A stretch of 64,000 nucleotides of DNA from Limnomonas spitsbergensis (Eukaryota > Chlorophyta > Chlorophyceae > Chlamydomonadales). The stretch covers positions 868,001 through 932,000 of the forward strand of contig JAYJMM010000003.1 of assembly GCA_037349105.1 (NCBI GenBank), read 5' to 3'. The notes beneath the pieces are model-generated. The model did not search any database. It was given only the letters and a program-made list of their open reading frames with translations, and was not told the origin of the DNA. The number at the start of each line of letters is the position of its first letter. Within the stretch, counting starts at the first letter, position 1. The position numbers were made by a program, and so were the translations under genes. Below, one piece after another: positions 1 to 10,708 of this stretch.

Positions 1-1090
1 TCTACAGTGTCTACCACAAAGTACGAGCCTCCCACCCATTCCTGCCCCCGAATGCCTGGGGTGAGTCCGTCGTGCCCTCGTGGAGGGAGCCTGCCCTCCC
101 CTCCCCTTAGGATTTTCCTTGACGTTAAGGCACTGAAATCAAACATGGCCAAGCCCTTTTGAGCAGAGCTCAGCAGTGCAACTTCATTAACTTGGTTCAA
201 CTTGCTCATCATCCTCATCCAGCCCCACGTGGTTAAGCATCAAGCAGGGCCCAGCGGGTTAATGACATAACACCTCTGGGCCATGCTGAAATGAAGGTCG
301 GCCACGTCGGCAAACAAAAATACAGCTAGGAAAGCAGGGCCCAGCGGGTATGCAACCATCCTAAACCTAGTTCATTCATATCCAGGCCTGCTCCATGAAT
401 TCGAAACGATTGCAGCTAGGGGCTCCATGTGCGAAACTGGCAGACACAGGCTCGGTACGCAATAACTTAAGGAGGGATGAAATGCAGTGTGTGTGGTGTA
501 ACCTTCAGCACCCACACGACCAAGCCTTTTTATCGCTACTCAGTGACTACCAGGGCTCAAATGCTCAATAGAAGGAGTTTTGCAATCACACTCCACCCAA
601 TACCCAAAAGCATTGACCCCTCGGTCAAGGTCAGCTACTCAGTCACCACAGTGTCACTCGGGTGGCTCCCAACGACTTAGTTCGCGTGTTGTTTGCTTTT
701 CCTGACCAAACCATTTTTGTTCTTCTTACGATTTGGTGGGCGCCCACGCTGCCTAGCAGTTTGAGCTTTGAAAGGTCAAGGACGTTAGGCCATGCTCAAA
801 AGGCTGGGCCGCGACTGTCGGGATGAATATAACCAATGGCTAGAGGAGACAGGAAAGAAACAGACAAAAAAATGAGAAGTGAAGTCTGAAGATTCCCCCG
901 CCCGCCCAGATCCTAGCCCTCAACTAAGTAGAAGCAAAGAGTAGATAGCAAGCAAGAGGGGAACAAAAGGCCCGCCCCAAAAAGGAAAGGTAATCCGACC
1001 CTCCAGCCCCTGAAGGCTCTAGCCCTCACAACAAAGACGGGAAAACAAGTCAAGGGACATATAAAAAGGCTGGGGAAAAGGAGAGAGGAA
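1..1090. other. Intergenic repeat debris
   Basis: I see no convincing gene here. The stretch holds several degraded copies of the window's commonest dispersed repeat (core GTTACACCTCTGGGCCCTG): near 149-190 in inverse orientation, 240-310 as two adjoining opposed copies, 331-350, and 770-800. A purine-rich tail around 840-1090 matches the tail that follows better copies at 14.9 and 15.5 kb. The short open frames lack codon structure or recognisable domains. Confidence 0.6.
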
Positions 1091-1420
1091 GCCCCGGCCT
1101 CTGAAACGTCTACGCCCCAACGATATCAACCACATCCTCCACACAAACCATGGCACCCCACCCTAGCCTGGTACAAAGCATGAAAGTCTCCAACACTGCC
1201 TTGAGGGCCTGTTTATGTGCCATGATGCCATCCCTGCTCCCTCACTTGATCTTGCACGCTGGGGCATTGGAAGCAAGCATGTATCCAGTCCTCCACATGC
1301 TCACCGTCTCCCCTGGCCCATCATCGCTGGCAGCAACGTGTGACACGCTGCTGACCGCTGCGCCTTCCTCTAGTGTCATCCGTACTGATTGCGTCGTGTC
1401 GCCGCTTACAGGTTGTGCGC
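1090..1420. repeat. Dispersed repeat unit, paralogous to 14550-14830
   Basis: This segment matches 14550-14830 at many positions. Both contain GCATTGGAAGCAAGCATG followed by a run ending CTGCGCCNTCCTCTAGTGTC, and both follow a purine-rich tail. It is therefore part of a repeated unit several hundred bases long, not unique sequence. Read on the minus strand it gives alanine-rich frames, but these differ in frame between copies, so I do not call a gene. Confidence 0.55.
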
Positions 1421-1616
1421 ACACAAGCACACTCTCTCTTGCTCATGCGGCTCCTGACACCCGCCATAGGCTGGAACCAGGCACGGTAGGCGGCCGAAGA
1501 CCTATGTTCCATGGCTGGGTCCTGGGATCCCCTCGGCCGGTCACCTTTAGCTGCGCTCGCTCATAGGCTGCGTCCACGAGCGCCAGCACCTCTGTGATGG
1601 GTGGAGGGAGTGGAGG

Positions 1617-1935
1617 CTATACAACAGTCGCTGCCTGACACCGTTTGTGCACGGTTGCTCCCTGCTCCAGGTCCTCTAAGGCACCAAGCAATTCCCTACA
1701 CCAGGTGCGCCCTCCGATGCTCTGTCTGACTGCGAGTTGCATGTCGGCCGCCATGGCAGCTGCCATGAGTGGGCTGTCTTGCTGTGCTGCTGGTGCTACC
1801 GCTGCGTTGCAGGAGCGGAGTACGTGCTGCCTCCAACCTTGCTGTAAGGGTTGGATCTGCAGCTCCCTCATGACCCCCAAGCAGGCGGCGGATGCAGGTA
1901 GCCCCGCAGCATGGCGCAGGTGTTGAAGCAAGCTT
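1617..1935 (-). pseudogene. Repeated helical coding module, copy 1
   Basis: The minus strand reads a helical, alanine- and glutamine-rich peptide of about 104 residues beginning LLQHLRHAAGLPA and containing QQDSPLMAAAMAADMQLAV. It sits behind an acceptor-like GATGCAG. Parts recur on the plus strand at about 59921-60000 (LLQHLRHTAGLPA after the same acceptor-like sequence) and at 61095-61175 (QQDSP, then an in-frame stop, then an alanine/methionine run). The shared reading suggests decayed copies of a gene exon. I do not recognise the family; the helical pattern resembles armadillo-like proteins only loosely. Confidence 0.4.
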
Positions 1936-2376
1936 TACTGCATCCTCCTCTTGGCGGCAGTGCCGCGGCCTGAGGTGACCAGTGGCCCACACCAAATCAC
2001 CGTAGTTGGCCTCAGGCGCAGCATACACAGACGCCAACCGGATGCGTGTAAGCAAACGATGCCTCAGGCGCACCCTGGCGACGAGGCGGTGGACGCGGTG
2101 CAGCGCGGCAGCCAGAGGTTCTTCTCTACCTAGGCATGGCCTTTTGCATGCTGCCATTCTCGGGGAAAAGCCTAGCGGACGTAAGAACGATGTGGACGTA
2201 TAATAAGTTGCGTCCCAACCAGCGTCATGTCATACCCGCACACTCATATATACCGGCATCTAGGGTACAGGGGTGCGCGAACCCTATCTGGTTTTAACCC
2301 ACTATCTGGCCAGAAGTTAATCTCACTGAACATCATTCGGAACTTCCGAGCGACTAGCTTGGACTGTAACCCCACC

Positions 2377-2458
2377 GCGTGTATGCCCGAGTGGTTTAAG
2401 GGGTTCGACTCAAGTTCGAATATCGAAAGATGCGCAGGTTCGAACCCTGCTACACGCA
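2377..2458 (+). tRNA. tRNA-Leu (anticodon CAA)
   Basis: An 82-nt cloverleaf folds cleanly. The acceptor stem GCGTGTA (2377-2383) pairs with TACACGC (2451-2457), followed by discriminator A. The D arm has CCC/GGG with a GTGG loop motif. The anticodon stem TTCGA/TCGAA closes a seven-base loop CTCAAGT, giving anticodon CAA at 2411-2413. A class II variable arm with a short ATC/GAT stem follows, and the T arm GCAGG-TTCGAAC-CCTGC holds the B box. The long variable arm and A discriminator fit leucine. There is no intron and no CCA is encoded, as usual for nuclear genes. I see no strong T-run terminator just downstream, so expression is unproven. Confidence 0.9.
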
Positions 2459-2537
2459 CATATTAGTCTCTTTGCGGCCTCACAGCGGTCATGACACAGG
2501 GTCAGAGGCACGTCCGGTTTACCGGCACGTCCTCTAA

Positions 2538-3182
2538 GACCGTGTTTCCACTGGCGATTCCTCATCCAACCGACTCGGATTAAGGACGCTGGAGGAGGCA
2601 ACCGATGCGGATTAAGGACGGATTAAGCCTCCGAAAAAAGAAGGACCAGGATTAGCTTAATCCGAAAGTTGGTTGCCTACTTGGTCACTATGCGCTCCCA
2701 ACACTAAATATCTTTGAATCGTATCGCCGCTATTTTACTTGTCTGATAAAAACCAGAGGCGGCACTTGTGGTGCGGAGATCGCAAAGGTGCATCATCAGT
2801 GCGTAATTGGTGCATAATGGATGGCGGCAGAGCACCAGGCCTGTGTTTTACAACGCGAACGGACTAGTTCCCGCGTTTGTGTAGTTTCCTTCTAGATTTG
2901 CGCAAAAGCTTAGTCGTGTAAGCATGTGGCGCCATTGCTATGGCATGTTGCACCATTGTGCAGACTTTCGACCGCTTGATGTCGCCATGCAAGAGGATTC
3001 GTTCCATTTGAGGTCCGATCTGGATCGTGTTGGGGCAGCGCTACAGCTGGCTGTAGCATTTCTTCGTTGGTTCCAGTCCGATTTCAGTGGAAACACCAAA
3101 CGGATTAAGGAATCCTTCGCGGCCAACTGCTTTTCAACCAACCCTGATTAAGGAATCCAAAATCGCCAGTGGAAACACAGCC
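2538..3182. mobile_element. PIF/Harbinger-like MITE, 645 bp
   Basis: The ends are inverted repeats: GACCGTGTTTCCACTGGCG at the left and the reverse complement of GGCTGTGTTTCCACTGGCG at the right. A 3-bp TAA duplication flanks them at 2535-2537 and 3183-3185, and identity extends to CTAAG on both sides. This end type and TAA target are characteristic of PIF/Harbinger elements. Internal GGATTAAGGA motifs are repeated near both ends. No transposase frame is present, so it is non-autonomous. Confidence 0.75.
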
Positions 3183-3185
3183 TAA

Positions 3186-4279
3186 GCTCCAAGGAGGCTG
3201 GTACTGGTTGAGTGGAAATGAGAAGCCCAGACCTGCCTTGTGGCCGACAGTATGTATCGACGCCAAGAACTCCCTCAGTACATCGTGTACCCGCAGCATC
3301 ATCCACCACACCCGTTAGCAACGTCCATTAGCAAACAATAATCCACAGAAAAAAGGCCCGCATCCGCCTACTAAACTGTATGATACACTTTTAACATGGG
3401 TAAAAGTATTGCCAGGGAGCAGGGGGACCCTCCTTGGTATCACGGAGTATCAAAACAGCATAACACATTTCCCCGGATCACACATGCAAAACAAAAGGCA
3501 CGGACACGGTCTCAGCATTGTCTCCGCCCATGCCGCACTGTTTCCTTTCACCCTCGAGGCCCCAAGGGGCGTTATATCCCCAATCAACACGTGTATTCGA
3601 ATATCAAGCGTAGCAGGGTGGAATCAAACAATCGCGGCACAGCAATACACAAACCTGCAGACAATGGAATATTGTACATTTAGATTCACAGGACCACAAG
3701 CTTACGTGTGTGAGCCGTTCCACCCTTTTTATTCGTCGATTGTCATTGCGTGTGTCGCAGGTACGGAATTTCGGACTGCTCTGGAGGTCAGCATATCCAC
3801 TCATAGTTTAATAACGGTCGCCTCCATGTGTTAGCTGTTGTGCCACCTGGGCCTCGCTAGTCATTTCTGGTGCGGGGCTCATCATGAGTGGGTCGTTGGC
3901 ACGGAGCCTAGCTTGTTTGACAAGTCCTTATTGGTTTCGATATGAGAGAGTATGCGGTGGGGCCATAAGGGGGTGCAGAGCTGGGTTCAGGATATCAGTG
4001 CAAGGCCTGCATGATGCTGTGTATTTCCTGGCTCTTGGTTGCTTTGTGTCTGCGGTGTGTTGCGTGGTGTCACGTGTGGTCTGGGTGAGGGATGGGGTTG
4101 AGGTGTGTGCAGTATTGCAGTGACGGTGTGGGGTGCGCACACGGCTGTGTTGCCTAGCATAGGCAGCTAGAGCCGCCAGACCTATCGCTCGGGACAGAGT
4201 CCAGGCAGGTCAGCACAGGCAGCCCCGGCGCAGCTCCGGCTGAAAGCGTCACGGTGTGCTGCATTCGTTCTGCACAGTG
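3186..4279. other. Intergenic, no supported gene
   Basis: About 1.1 kb with short open frames on both strands but no domain, no convincing splice pairs and no strong repeat. It lies downstream of the F-box/LRR gene's stop codon and may include its 3' untranslated region. Confidence 0.5.
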
Positions 4280-7200
4280 CTAGGTCATCCAGCCGAGGCG
4301 GCGTGAGCCACCATACCTCTCCGTCACGACAAATTCCAGGCAGGTCAGGGCAGGCAGCCGGCGCAACTCTGGCTCAAGCAGCCTCATACAGCTAGCGGAG
4401 TTTCCAGATAGGACCACATGGCGCAGAGCACCCAGGTGCGCCAGGCTGCCGGCCAGCGCCGCCGAGCCCTCGACCCCGATGCAGTTGCTGGCCAGGTTAA
4501 GCCGGAGCAGCGCCGACTGGCAGCGCAGGCCGGGCGCCAAGGCGACCACTCCCCGATCAGAGAGGTTGCACGCGGACATATTCAGGCTCTCGAGAGCGTT
4601 TGGCCCGGCGGCCAGGGCGGAGGAGAGCGCCACCATCGCTTCGCTGCTGGGCGTGGACGCGTGTGCCGGGTTGTTGCTGAGGTCCAGGCAGCGCAGCGCC
4701 GTCAGGCAAGCCAGTGCGGGCGCGAGCAGCGAAAATCGCTCCGGCGAGCTGGCGCCGCCGAGGTTGTTGAACGTCAGATCGAGGACGTGCAACGCCGCGC
4801 CCAGGTTCCGGAGCGCGCCGGCCAGAGCGGCCGATCCGCACTCCGTGACGCCGATGCAGTTCCAGCTGAGATCCAGGTGGCGTAGGCGGGTCAGCGGGTG
4901 CAGGCTCGCGCACATGAGCACGACGGTTTCTTTCTGGGAGAGGCCTGCGGAGATAAAGAGTGTACGGAGAAGAATTACGGGATTGTGAAGGCAAGCTGGC
5001 CACTATCAGGGCCTCTGGGTTGTCTTCCGAGAAACATGGCACCGTAGTAATTCGTTTACCGTAGAACGCCTTAGACTTCGCTCATACTTAATTAATTATT
5101 GGGGTGTGCGAACATGGGTGCGCGCTAATAATAATTCAAAACGCGCGTACTCCAGAGTTCGTTTTTTGTTTTGCAATCTTCTCCAGACCTTATCATGCAA
5201 TTCGTTTACTGTTTCATTTTTCTGATTGAGAGATGGAATTATATATAATCGGGGACATCACACGACTCCAGAGATCATTTTTGCTCTATAACCGTTAAAA
5301 TGTCTAATACTGCTTTGTTTTCATCCTCTAAAAGGCCTAATGAATTGCAATCAGAAGCTTGCTCCAAGGACCGTATTATCAGGGGATATTATCAATCGCA
5401 GCTCCTGTGGTCAGAGGCACCGATACATGTTGCCTGTGCAGAAAACAGCTCTACGCACTTTGCTGGCTGCTTTTTCTTGAGGATTCCAGGCGAGAATATT
5501 CGTGTTTTCGTTTTGGAGTTATATTCATCGAAAACTACCACTGTAGATTTGATTTGCCTTCCTTAGTGTCAACTGTTTAATTCTTTTGATGCTGCGGGCA
5601 GATTTTCTTTTTAAATCCATTCCCTCGGCACCGAAATTTGCTTTATGTCAGTACTGCAAGCCCGATTGCCGACCCTCACATTTTTTTTTTTGAATCAACC
5701 TTCAGATACAACCCTCACCCCCAAACAATGTTAATTACGAGGGAAGGCTTTTCGATGAGGCATTCAATTTCCTGAAAAACGACCGAAAAACGAATTTCGA
5801 CTGATACCGGTACCCCCTGCCGGTAGTAAGGTAGTTTATATGCTAGCTCAAATTTAGATTCACAGGTCATGGCTCGGTGCCTCGAGGATGAACAGCAGGA
5901 CACGTGCCAGCATGGGGCCTCCAGCTGGAGGCCAGGTGGTGGCTGACAGGTAACAGAAGCAGGGACACGAAAACACCCAAGCACTGACCGTTGTGCGCGA
6001 AGTTGAGGCGCTCCAGGCCTGTGCAGCGGCTGATTGCTGACCATAGCGTGACTGGCCTCTCGTCAACATCAATGATATTGCCAAAGGTCTGGGAATTCCC
6101 GGCCAGCTGATTGCGGCTCAGATCCAGATCCCGAAGGTTGCGAAGCCCACCCAAGCCGGCCGCTATGGCGTCCGCATGGCGGCTGCCCATGCGAGCGCCG
6201 GACAGGTCCAGGCGCCGCAGGGAAGAGAGTGACGCCGGAAGCGGCAGGAGCGCAGCCGCGGCTCCTGGGAAGCCTATCGTCAGGGACTGGATCCGGGCGA
6301 TCGTGGAGCGAGACTCAGCCGCTGCGGTCTCCGGCAGGAGCGACGCGGCTGAGATGGGCAGATAGGCGGAGGGACGTGACGAAGGCGTGCAGCTGGCCTG
6401 CCCGTGATGGTGTCCGTGCGGAGCGCAGCAGCCCCCTCGCTCCCCACAGCCCCCTCGCTCCCCACAGACTCTTCGCTCCCCACAGACCCCTCGCTCCCCA
6501 CAGACCCTTTGCTTCCCACAGACCCCTCGCTGGCGGCGGCCCTGAGCTCCCTCAGGCGCAGACAGACAGCAGAGTCCCTCAGCCCCCTCAGGCGCTAAAA
6601 GACTGCACAGGCCCTGTGCCCCCTCTGACTGAGATAGAAGGCACAGGAGCTCGCCAGCGGCCCATGGCTTCTGGAACTCATCTCTGCCGAATTCGCTGGG
6701 CTGAGCTGATGGCAGGATAGTCAGCCTGACGCTGCGCCCGTCGCTCAGTCGCTTAGCCCACCAGTGCCGCCACCTGAGGGGAGGGAGGGAGGGGGAGGGG
6801 CAGGAAGGGAGGGGGAGGGAGGGAGGGAGGGAGGGGTAGGGGCAGGAAGGGTGGCAGGACGTGTCTTTTGGGATGAAGGGAGTCAGGCTCTGTCTGCTGG
6901 GGTGGATAGGGGCTGGGAGGGAGGGAGGGAGGGAGGGAGGGAGGGAGGGAGGGAGGGAGGGAGGGAGGGAGGGAGGGAGGGAGGGAGGGAGGGAGGGAGG
7001 GAGGGAGGGAGGGAGGGAGGGAGGGAGGGAGGGAGGGAGGGAGGGAGGGAGGGAGGGAGGGAGGGAGGGAGGGAGGGAGGGAGGGAGGGAGGGAGGGAGG
7101 GAGGGAGGGAGGGAGGGAGGGAGGGAGGGAGGGAGGGAGGGAGGGAGGGAGGGAGGGAGGGAGGGAGGGAGGGAGGGAGGGAGGGAGGGAGGGAGGGAGG

Positions 7201-8981
7201 GAGGGAGGGAGGGAGGGAGGGAGGGAGGGAGGGAGGGAGGGAGGGAGGGAGGGAGGGAGGGAGGGAGGGAGGGAGGGAGGGAGGGAGGGAGGGAGGGAGG
7301 GAGGGAGGGAGGGAGGGAGGGAGGGAGGGAGGGAGGGAGGGAGGGAGGGAGGGAGGGAGGGAGGGAGGGAGGGAGGGAGGGAGGGAGGGAGGGAGGGAGG
7401 GAGGGAGGGAGGGAGGGAGGGAGGGAGGGAGGGAGGGAGGGAGGGAGGGAGGGAGGGAGGGAGGGAGGAGGGAGGGAGGGAGGGAGGGAGGGAGGGAGGG
7501 AGGGAGGGAGGGAGGGAGGGAGGGAGGGAGGGAGGGAGGGAGGGAGGGAGGGAGGGAGGGAGGGAGGGAGGGAGGGAGGGAGGGAGGGAGGGAGGGAGGG
7601 AGGGAGGGAGGGAGGGAGGGAGGGAGGGAGGGAGGGAGGGAGGGAGGGAGGGAGGGAGGGAGGGAGGGAGGGAGGGAGGGAGGGAGGGAGGGAGGGAGGG
7701 AGGGAGGGAGGGAGGGAGGGAGGGAGGGAGGGAGGAGGGAGGGAGGGAGGGAGGGAGGGAGGGAGGGAGGGAGGGAGGGAGGGAGGGAGGGAGGGAGGGA
7801 GGGAGGGAGGGAGGGAGGGAGGGAGGGAGGGAGGGAGGGAGGGAGGGAGGGAGGGAGGGAGGGAGGGAGGGAGGGAGGGAGGGAGGGAGGGAGGGAGGGA
7901 GGGAGGGAGGGAGGGAGGGAGGGAGGGAGGGAGGGAGGGAGGGAGGGAGGGAGGGAGGGAGGGAGGGAGGGAGGGAGGGAGGGAGGGAGGGAGGGAGGGA
8001 GGGAGGGAGGGAGGGAGGGAGGGAGGGAGGGAGGGAGGGAGGGAGGGAGGGAGGGAGGGAGGGAGGGAGGGAGGGAGGGAGGGAGGGAGGGAGGGAGGGA
8101 GGGAGGGAGGGAGGGAGGGAGGGAGGGAGGGAGGGAGGGAGGGAGGGAGGGAGGGAGGGAGGGAGGGAGGGAGGGAGGGAGGGAGGGAGGGAGGGAGGGA
8201 GGGAGGGAGGGAGGGAGGGAGGGAGGGAGGGAGGGAGGGAGGGAGGGAGGGAGGGAGGGAGGGAGGGAGGGGGGAGGGGGGGAGGGGGGGAGGGGGGGAG
8301 GGGGGGAGGGGGGGAGGGGGGGAGGGGGGGAGGGGGGGAGGGGGGGAGGGGGGGAGGGGGGGAGGGGGGGAGGGGGGGAGGGGGGGAGGGGGGGAGGGGG
8401 GGAGGGGGGAGGGGGGAGGGGGGAGGGGGGAGGGGGGAGGGGGGAGGGGGGAGGGGGGAGGGGGGAGGGGGGAGGGGGGAGGGGGGAGGGGGGAGGGGAG
8501 GGGAGGGGAGGGGAGGGGAGGGGAGGGGAGGGGAGGGGAGGGGAGGGGAGGGGAGGGGAGGGAGGGAGGGAGGGAGGGAGGGAGGGAGGGAGGGAGGGAG
8601 GGAGGGAGGGAGGGAGGGAGGGAGGCTGTGTATGCTAGGGTGCAGGGATCACAGTGCGGACTGTGCTATGGCACGGATCATGCAGCTCGGCAAGCTCCTG
8701 GATCTGGTAAATCAACGGTCCTGCAGAGCCACTGAGTGACGCTCTATGTGCCAGCGACACTTTCCCTACAACACCAAAACAAATTCCGATCCTACAGCTG
8801 TTGGGACCCACCATTGAAGGTGCTGCTTTGATTCTGGCATCCTCAGGTTGAGGCTCACGCCAACACGCATGACGGCTTGCAACATGCTCATGCATGTCGC
8901 GGCGATGGCTCCAGCTGCACCGCTTAGGTTGTGACCAAAGATGACGCTGAGCACCTCGTCGGGCAGCTGGTCGATGTGCAT
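4280..8981 (-). CDS. F-box / leucine-rich repeat protein (three exons)
   Basis: Proposed exons are 8859-8981, 5989-6397 and 4280-4944. They join in frame (phases 0 and 1) to give 398 residues. Exon 1 starts at an ATG and carries an F-box-like segment containing IDQLPDEVLSVIF. Exon 2 holds repeats such as LRRLDLSGAR and LRNLRDLDLSRNQL. Exon 3 continues with LRHLDLSWN, LHVLDLTFNNL and LRCLDLSNN, typical of the ribonuclease-inhibitor type of LRR. F-box/LRR proteins usually act as substrate receptors of SCF ubiquitin ligases. Donors are GTGAGC and GTCAGT, and the exon 3 acceptor is CCGCAG. The exon 1-2 join is the weakest part: the exon 2 acceptor GGGCAG has a poor pyrimidine tract and the intron contains the long GGGA array. 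The LRR part is secure; its link to the F-box is inferred. Confidence 0.65.
6433..6530. repeat. 18-bp minisatellite, about 5.5 copies
   Basis: Unit ACCCCTCGCTCCCCACAG, read on the plus strand, is repeated with minor changes. It lies in the first intron of the F-box/LRR gene, close to the proposed exon 2 acceptor. Each unit ends in a CCCACAG that looks like a splice acceptor, but on the strand opposite the gene. Confidence 0.8.
6776..8623. repeat. Graded GGGA microsatellite array
   Basis: After short G-rich patches (6776-6850), a near-perfect GGGA tetranucleotide array runs from about 6915 to 8270, with two single-unit GGA slips near 7467 and 7733. The unit then changes in ordered blocks: G7A to about 8404, G6A to about 8495, G4A to about 8560, and GGGA again to 8623. 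The plus strand is pure purine, so it could form G-quadruplexes or triplexes. It lies in an intron of the minus-strand F-box/LRR gene, so the transcript would carry the C/T strand. Long GREGG-type open frames across it are an artefact of repeat composition. Confidence 0.95.
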
Positions 8982-10708
8982 GAATATCTTGTTCTGCTGA
9001 GGTTGGAGGCAAGCATGCAAGTAAGATTTGATATAAGGGTGTTTCAGCGACAATACCGCCACATCAGAATGGGACATGACCCATGACGTTGGGTCTGGTG
9101 CAGCAAGCCTAGCTGTCATCAGGGCCACTGGCGGCTGTAGGCCGGTCAAGTTAAGGTTCCTGAGGGCCCAAGGTTGGCTGCTGAGCGGCCTGCCGAAGGT
9201 GGTTTGGTGCTCATTCATATAAGCAGTGAGGCAGGTGAGATCAGGGTCAGGTCACAGCCAGAGCCGATTTATCTTTCAAAGTGGATATTTTGCAAAAGAC
9301 CAGTACCGGCATGTATTTTGAGCAATAACGCGTTGCGATGCATCACGCCTGAGACCCATGGAGGATTTTAAGGCTTCGTGTTCCTTCTGCATCTCGCTAA
9401 TTCGTGCATGACAACAGTAATAATTAAAAAAACGGAGGTACGGTAGCTTATATCAGATCTTGAGCCCTAACATGATGCTATGAATCACACGTGAATATGT
9501 GATATACCGAGGAGCTTGAGGCCTTGTTTGTATTCAGTCTGCAACTCAATGCCGCTTTTTAGAATCATCGGAACTGCTAAGGTGCCCTGAGGGCACCACA
9601 GCATGCTAGAAGCGTCAAATCTCAGAGCACGATTGAGAGCATAGACAGCATGAGTAATTGCAGAACTGAACATCTCGGTAACTTGCAGAACTAAGGCCCT
9701 TTCTTTATGGCTTGTTGTATTTTTCGAATGTAAAAATACCGGTACCCCTGTCTGTTAGGGAGTGGAGAAATAAATGAAGGGAATGCCAAGAGAGAGGGAG
9801 CACCAGCTGGATCGAAACACGAGGCACGCCTGCCTCAAAACGCCTGCTCGGCTTGATCTGGCAGGTGCTGTAAAATAATCCTGGCCTGAACCCTGCTAAC
9901 CATCGAAAACAGTATCCTGAGGACCTTAACCAGTTACAATTGATTATATATGGCTTGGAGGATACACCTGTTAGATCCAAGGACAAAATTCACTGTTGCA
10001 ACTAGAGCATCTGGCGCCAGATGCTATAGTGGCATTGCGAAGCCAACACCACAACAACAACTGCGTCACTGCCTGGGCCATATTATCAGGCAGGTACAGT
10101 GGAAAGAATCTTGCCTTCACCCCTGCTTAAGCCGTTGATCCAAATAGGGCATTGGGGGGGCCTTTTAATCGAAAATCAAATGGATCCTCGGACGGATCCA
10201 GTGCTGAGGCTTGCATTGGACACATGGATTACAACACACACCTGCTGGGCCTCATCTGGCTGGCGCTCCCCTGCTGAAGATATAACCTGTGCATCAAGCA
10301 GTGTCTATTTTTACACATCACAGTTTGAATCTGGCTGTTAGTCCATGCTTGTACTTCTAGGTTTACCTCGGCAGTCGTGGGCGTATTGGCATGTCTAAGC
10401 TGGGCAGCATTCAAGCCAGTCATTTAAAAATTGATCGCCTAGTTCCCTTGCAGTGCCAGGAAGTGTTCGAGTAAAAGAACGACAATCTGGGCTGTTGGTC
10501 TTGACGCTGCACGCTGGGAGTGCCTGAGGAACACACGCAGACGTCTGAAGCAGACTGCGCATTGTACGGCAACACACCGTCCTTCTTCTTCACCCCCCAT
10601 CGTCATGTGCGTAATTTCAGGGCAGGCGTTGCTGCTTACACCAAAATTACAAATTGAATATACATATTTATTTAGAATGCGTCTGGGCGTGACTTGAGGA
10701 AGACGGAG
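8982..10708. other. Intergenic between two divergent genes
   Basis: This is the region between the F-box/LRR gene (minus) and the small membrane-protein gene (plus). It should contain both promoters. An open frame continues upstream of the F-box ATG with a CAACCTCAGCAG acceptor-like sequence near 8990-9005, so a 5' leader exon is possible. No recognised regulatory motif or further gene was found. Confidence 0.45.

Noticed and set aside
2244..2466. Open frames across the tRNA region
   Set aside because: They overlap the tRNA-Leu gene and have no splice or domain support.
4418..4988. Plus-strand open frames opposite the LRR exon
   Set aside because: Shadows of the GC-rich minus-strand LRR coding sequence.
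6764..8735. Two 624-codon open frames of GREGG repeats
   Set aside because: They are the translation of a GGGA microsatellite in several frames; no stop can arise in such sequence. No independent coding evidence.
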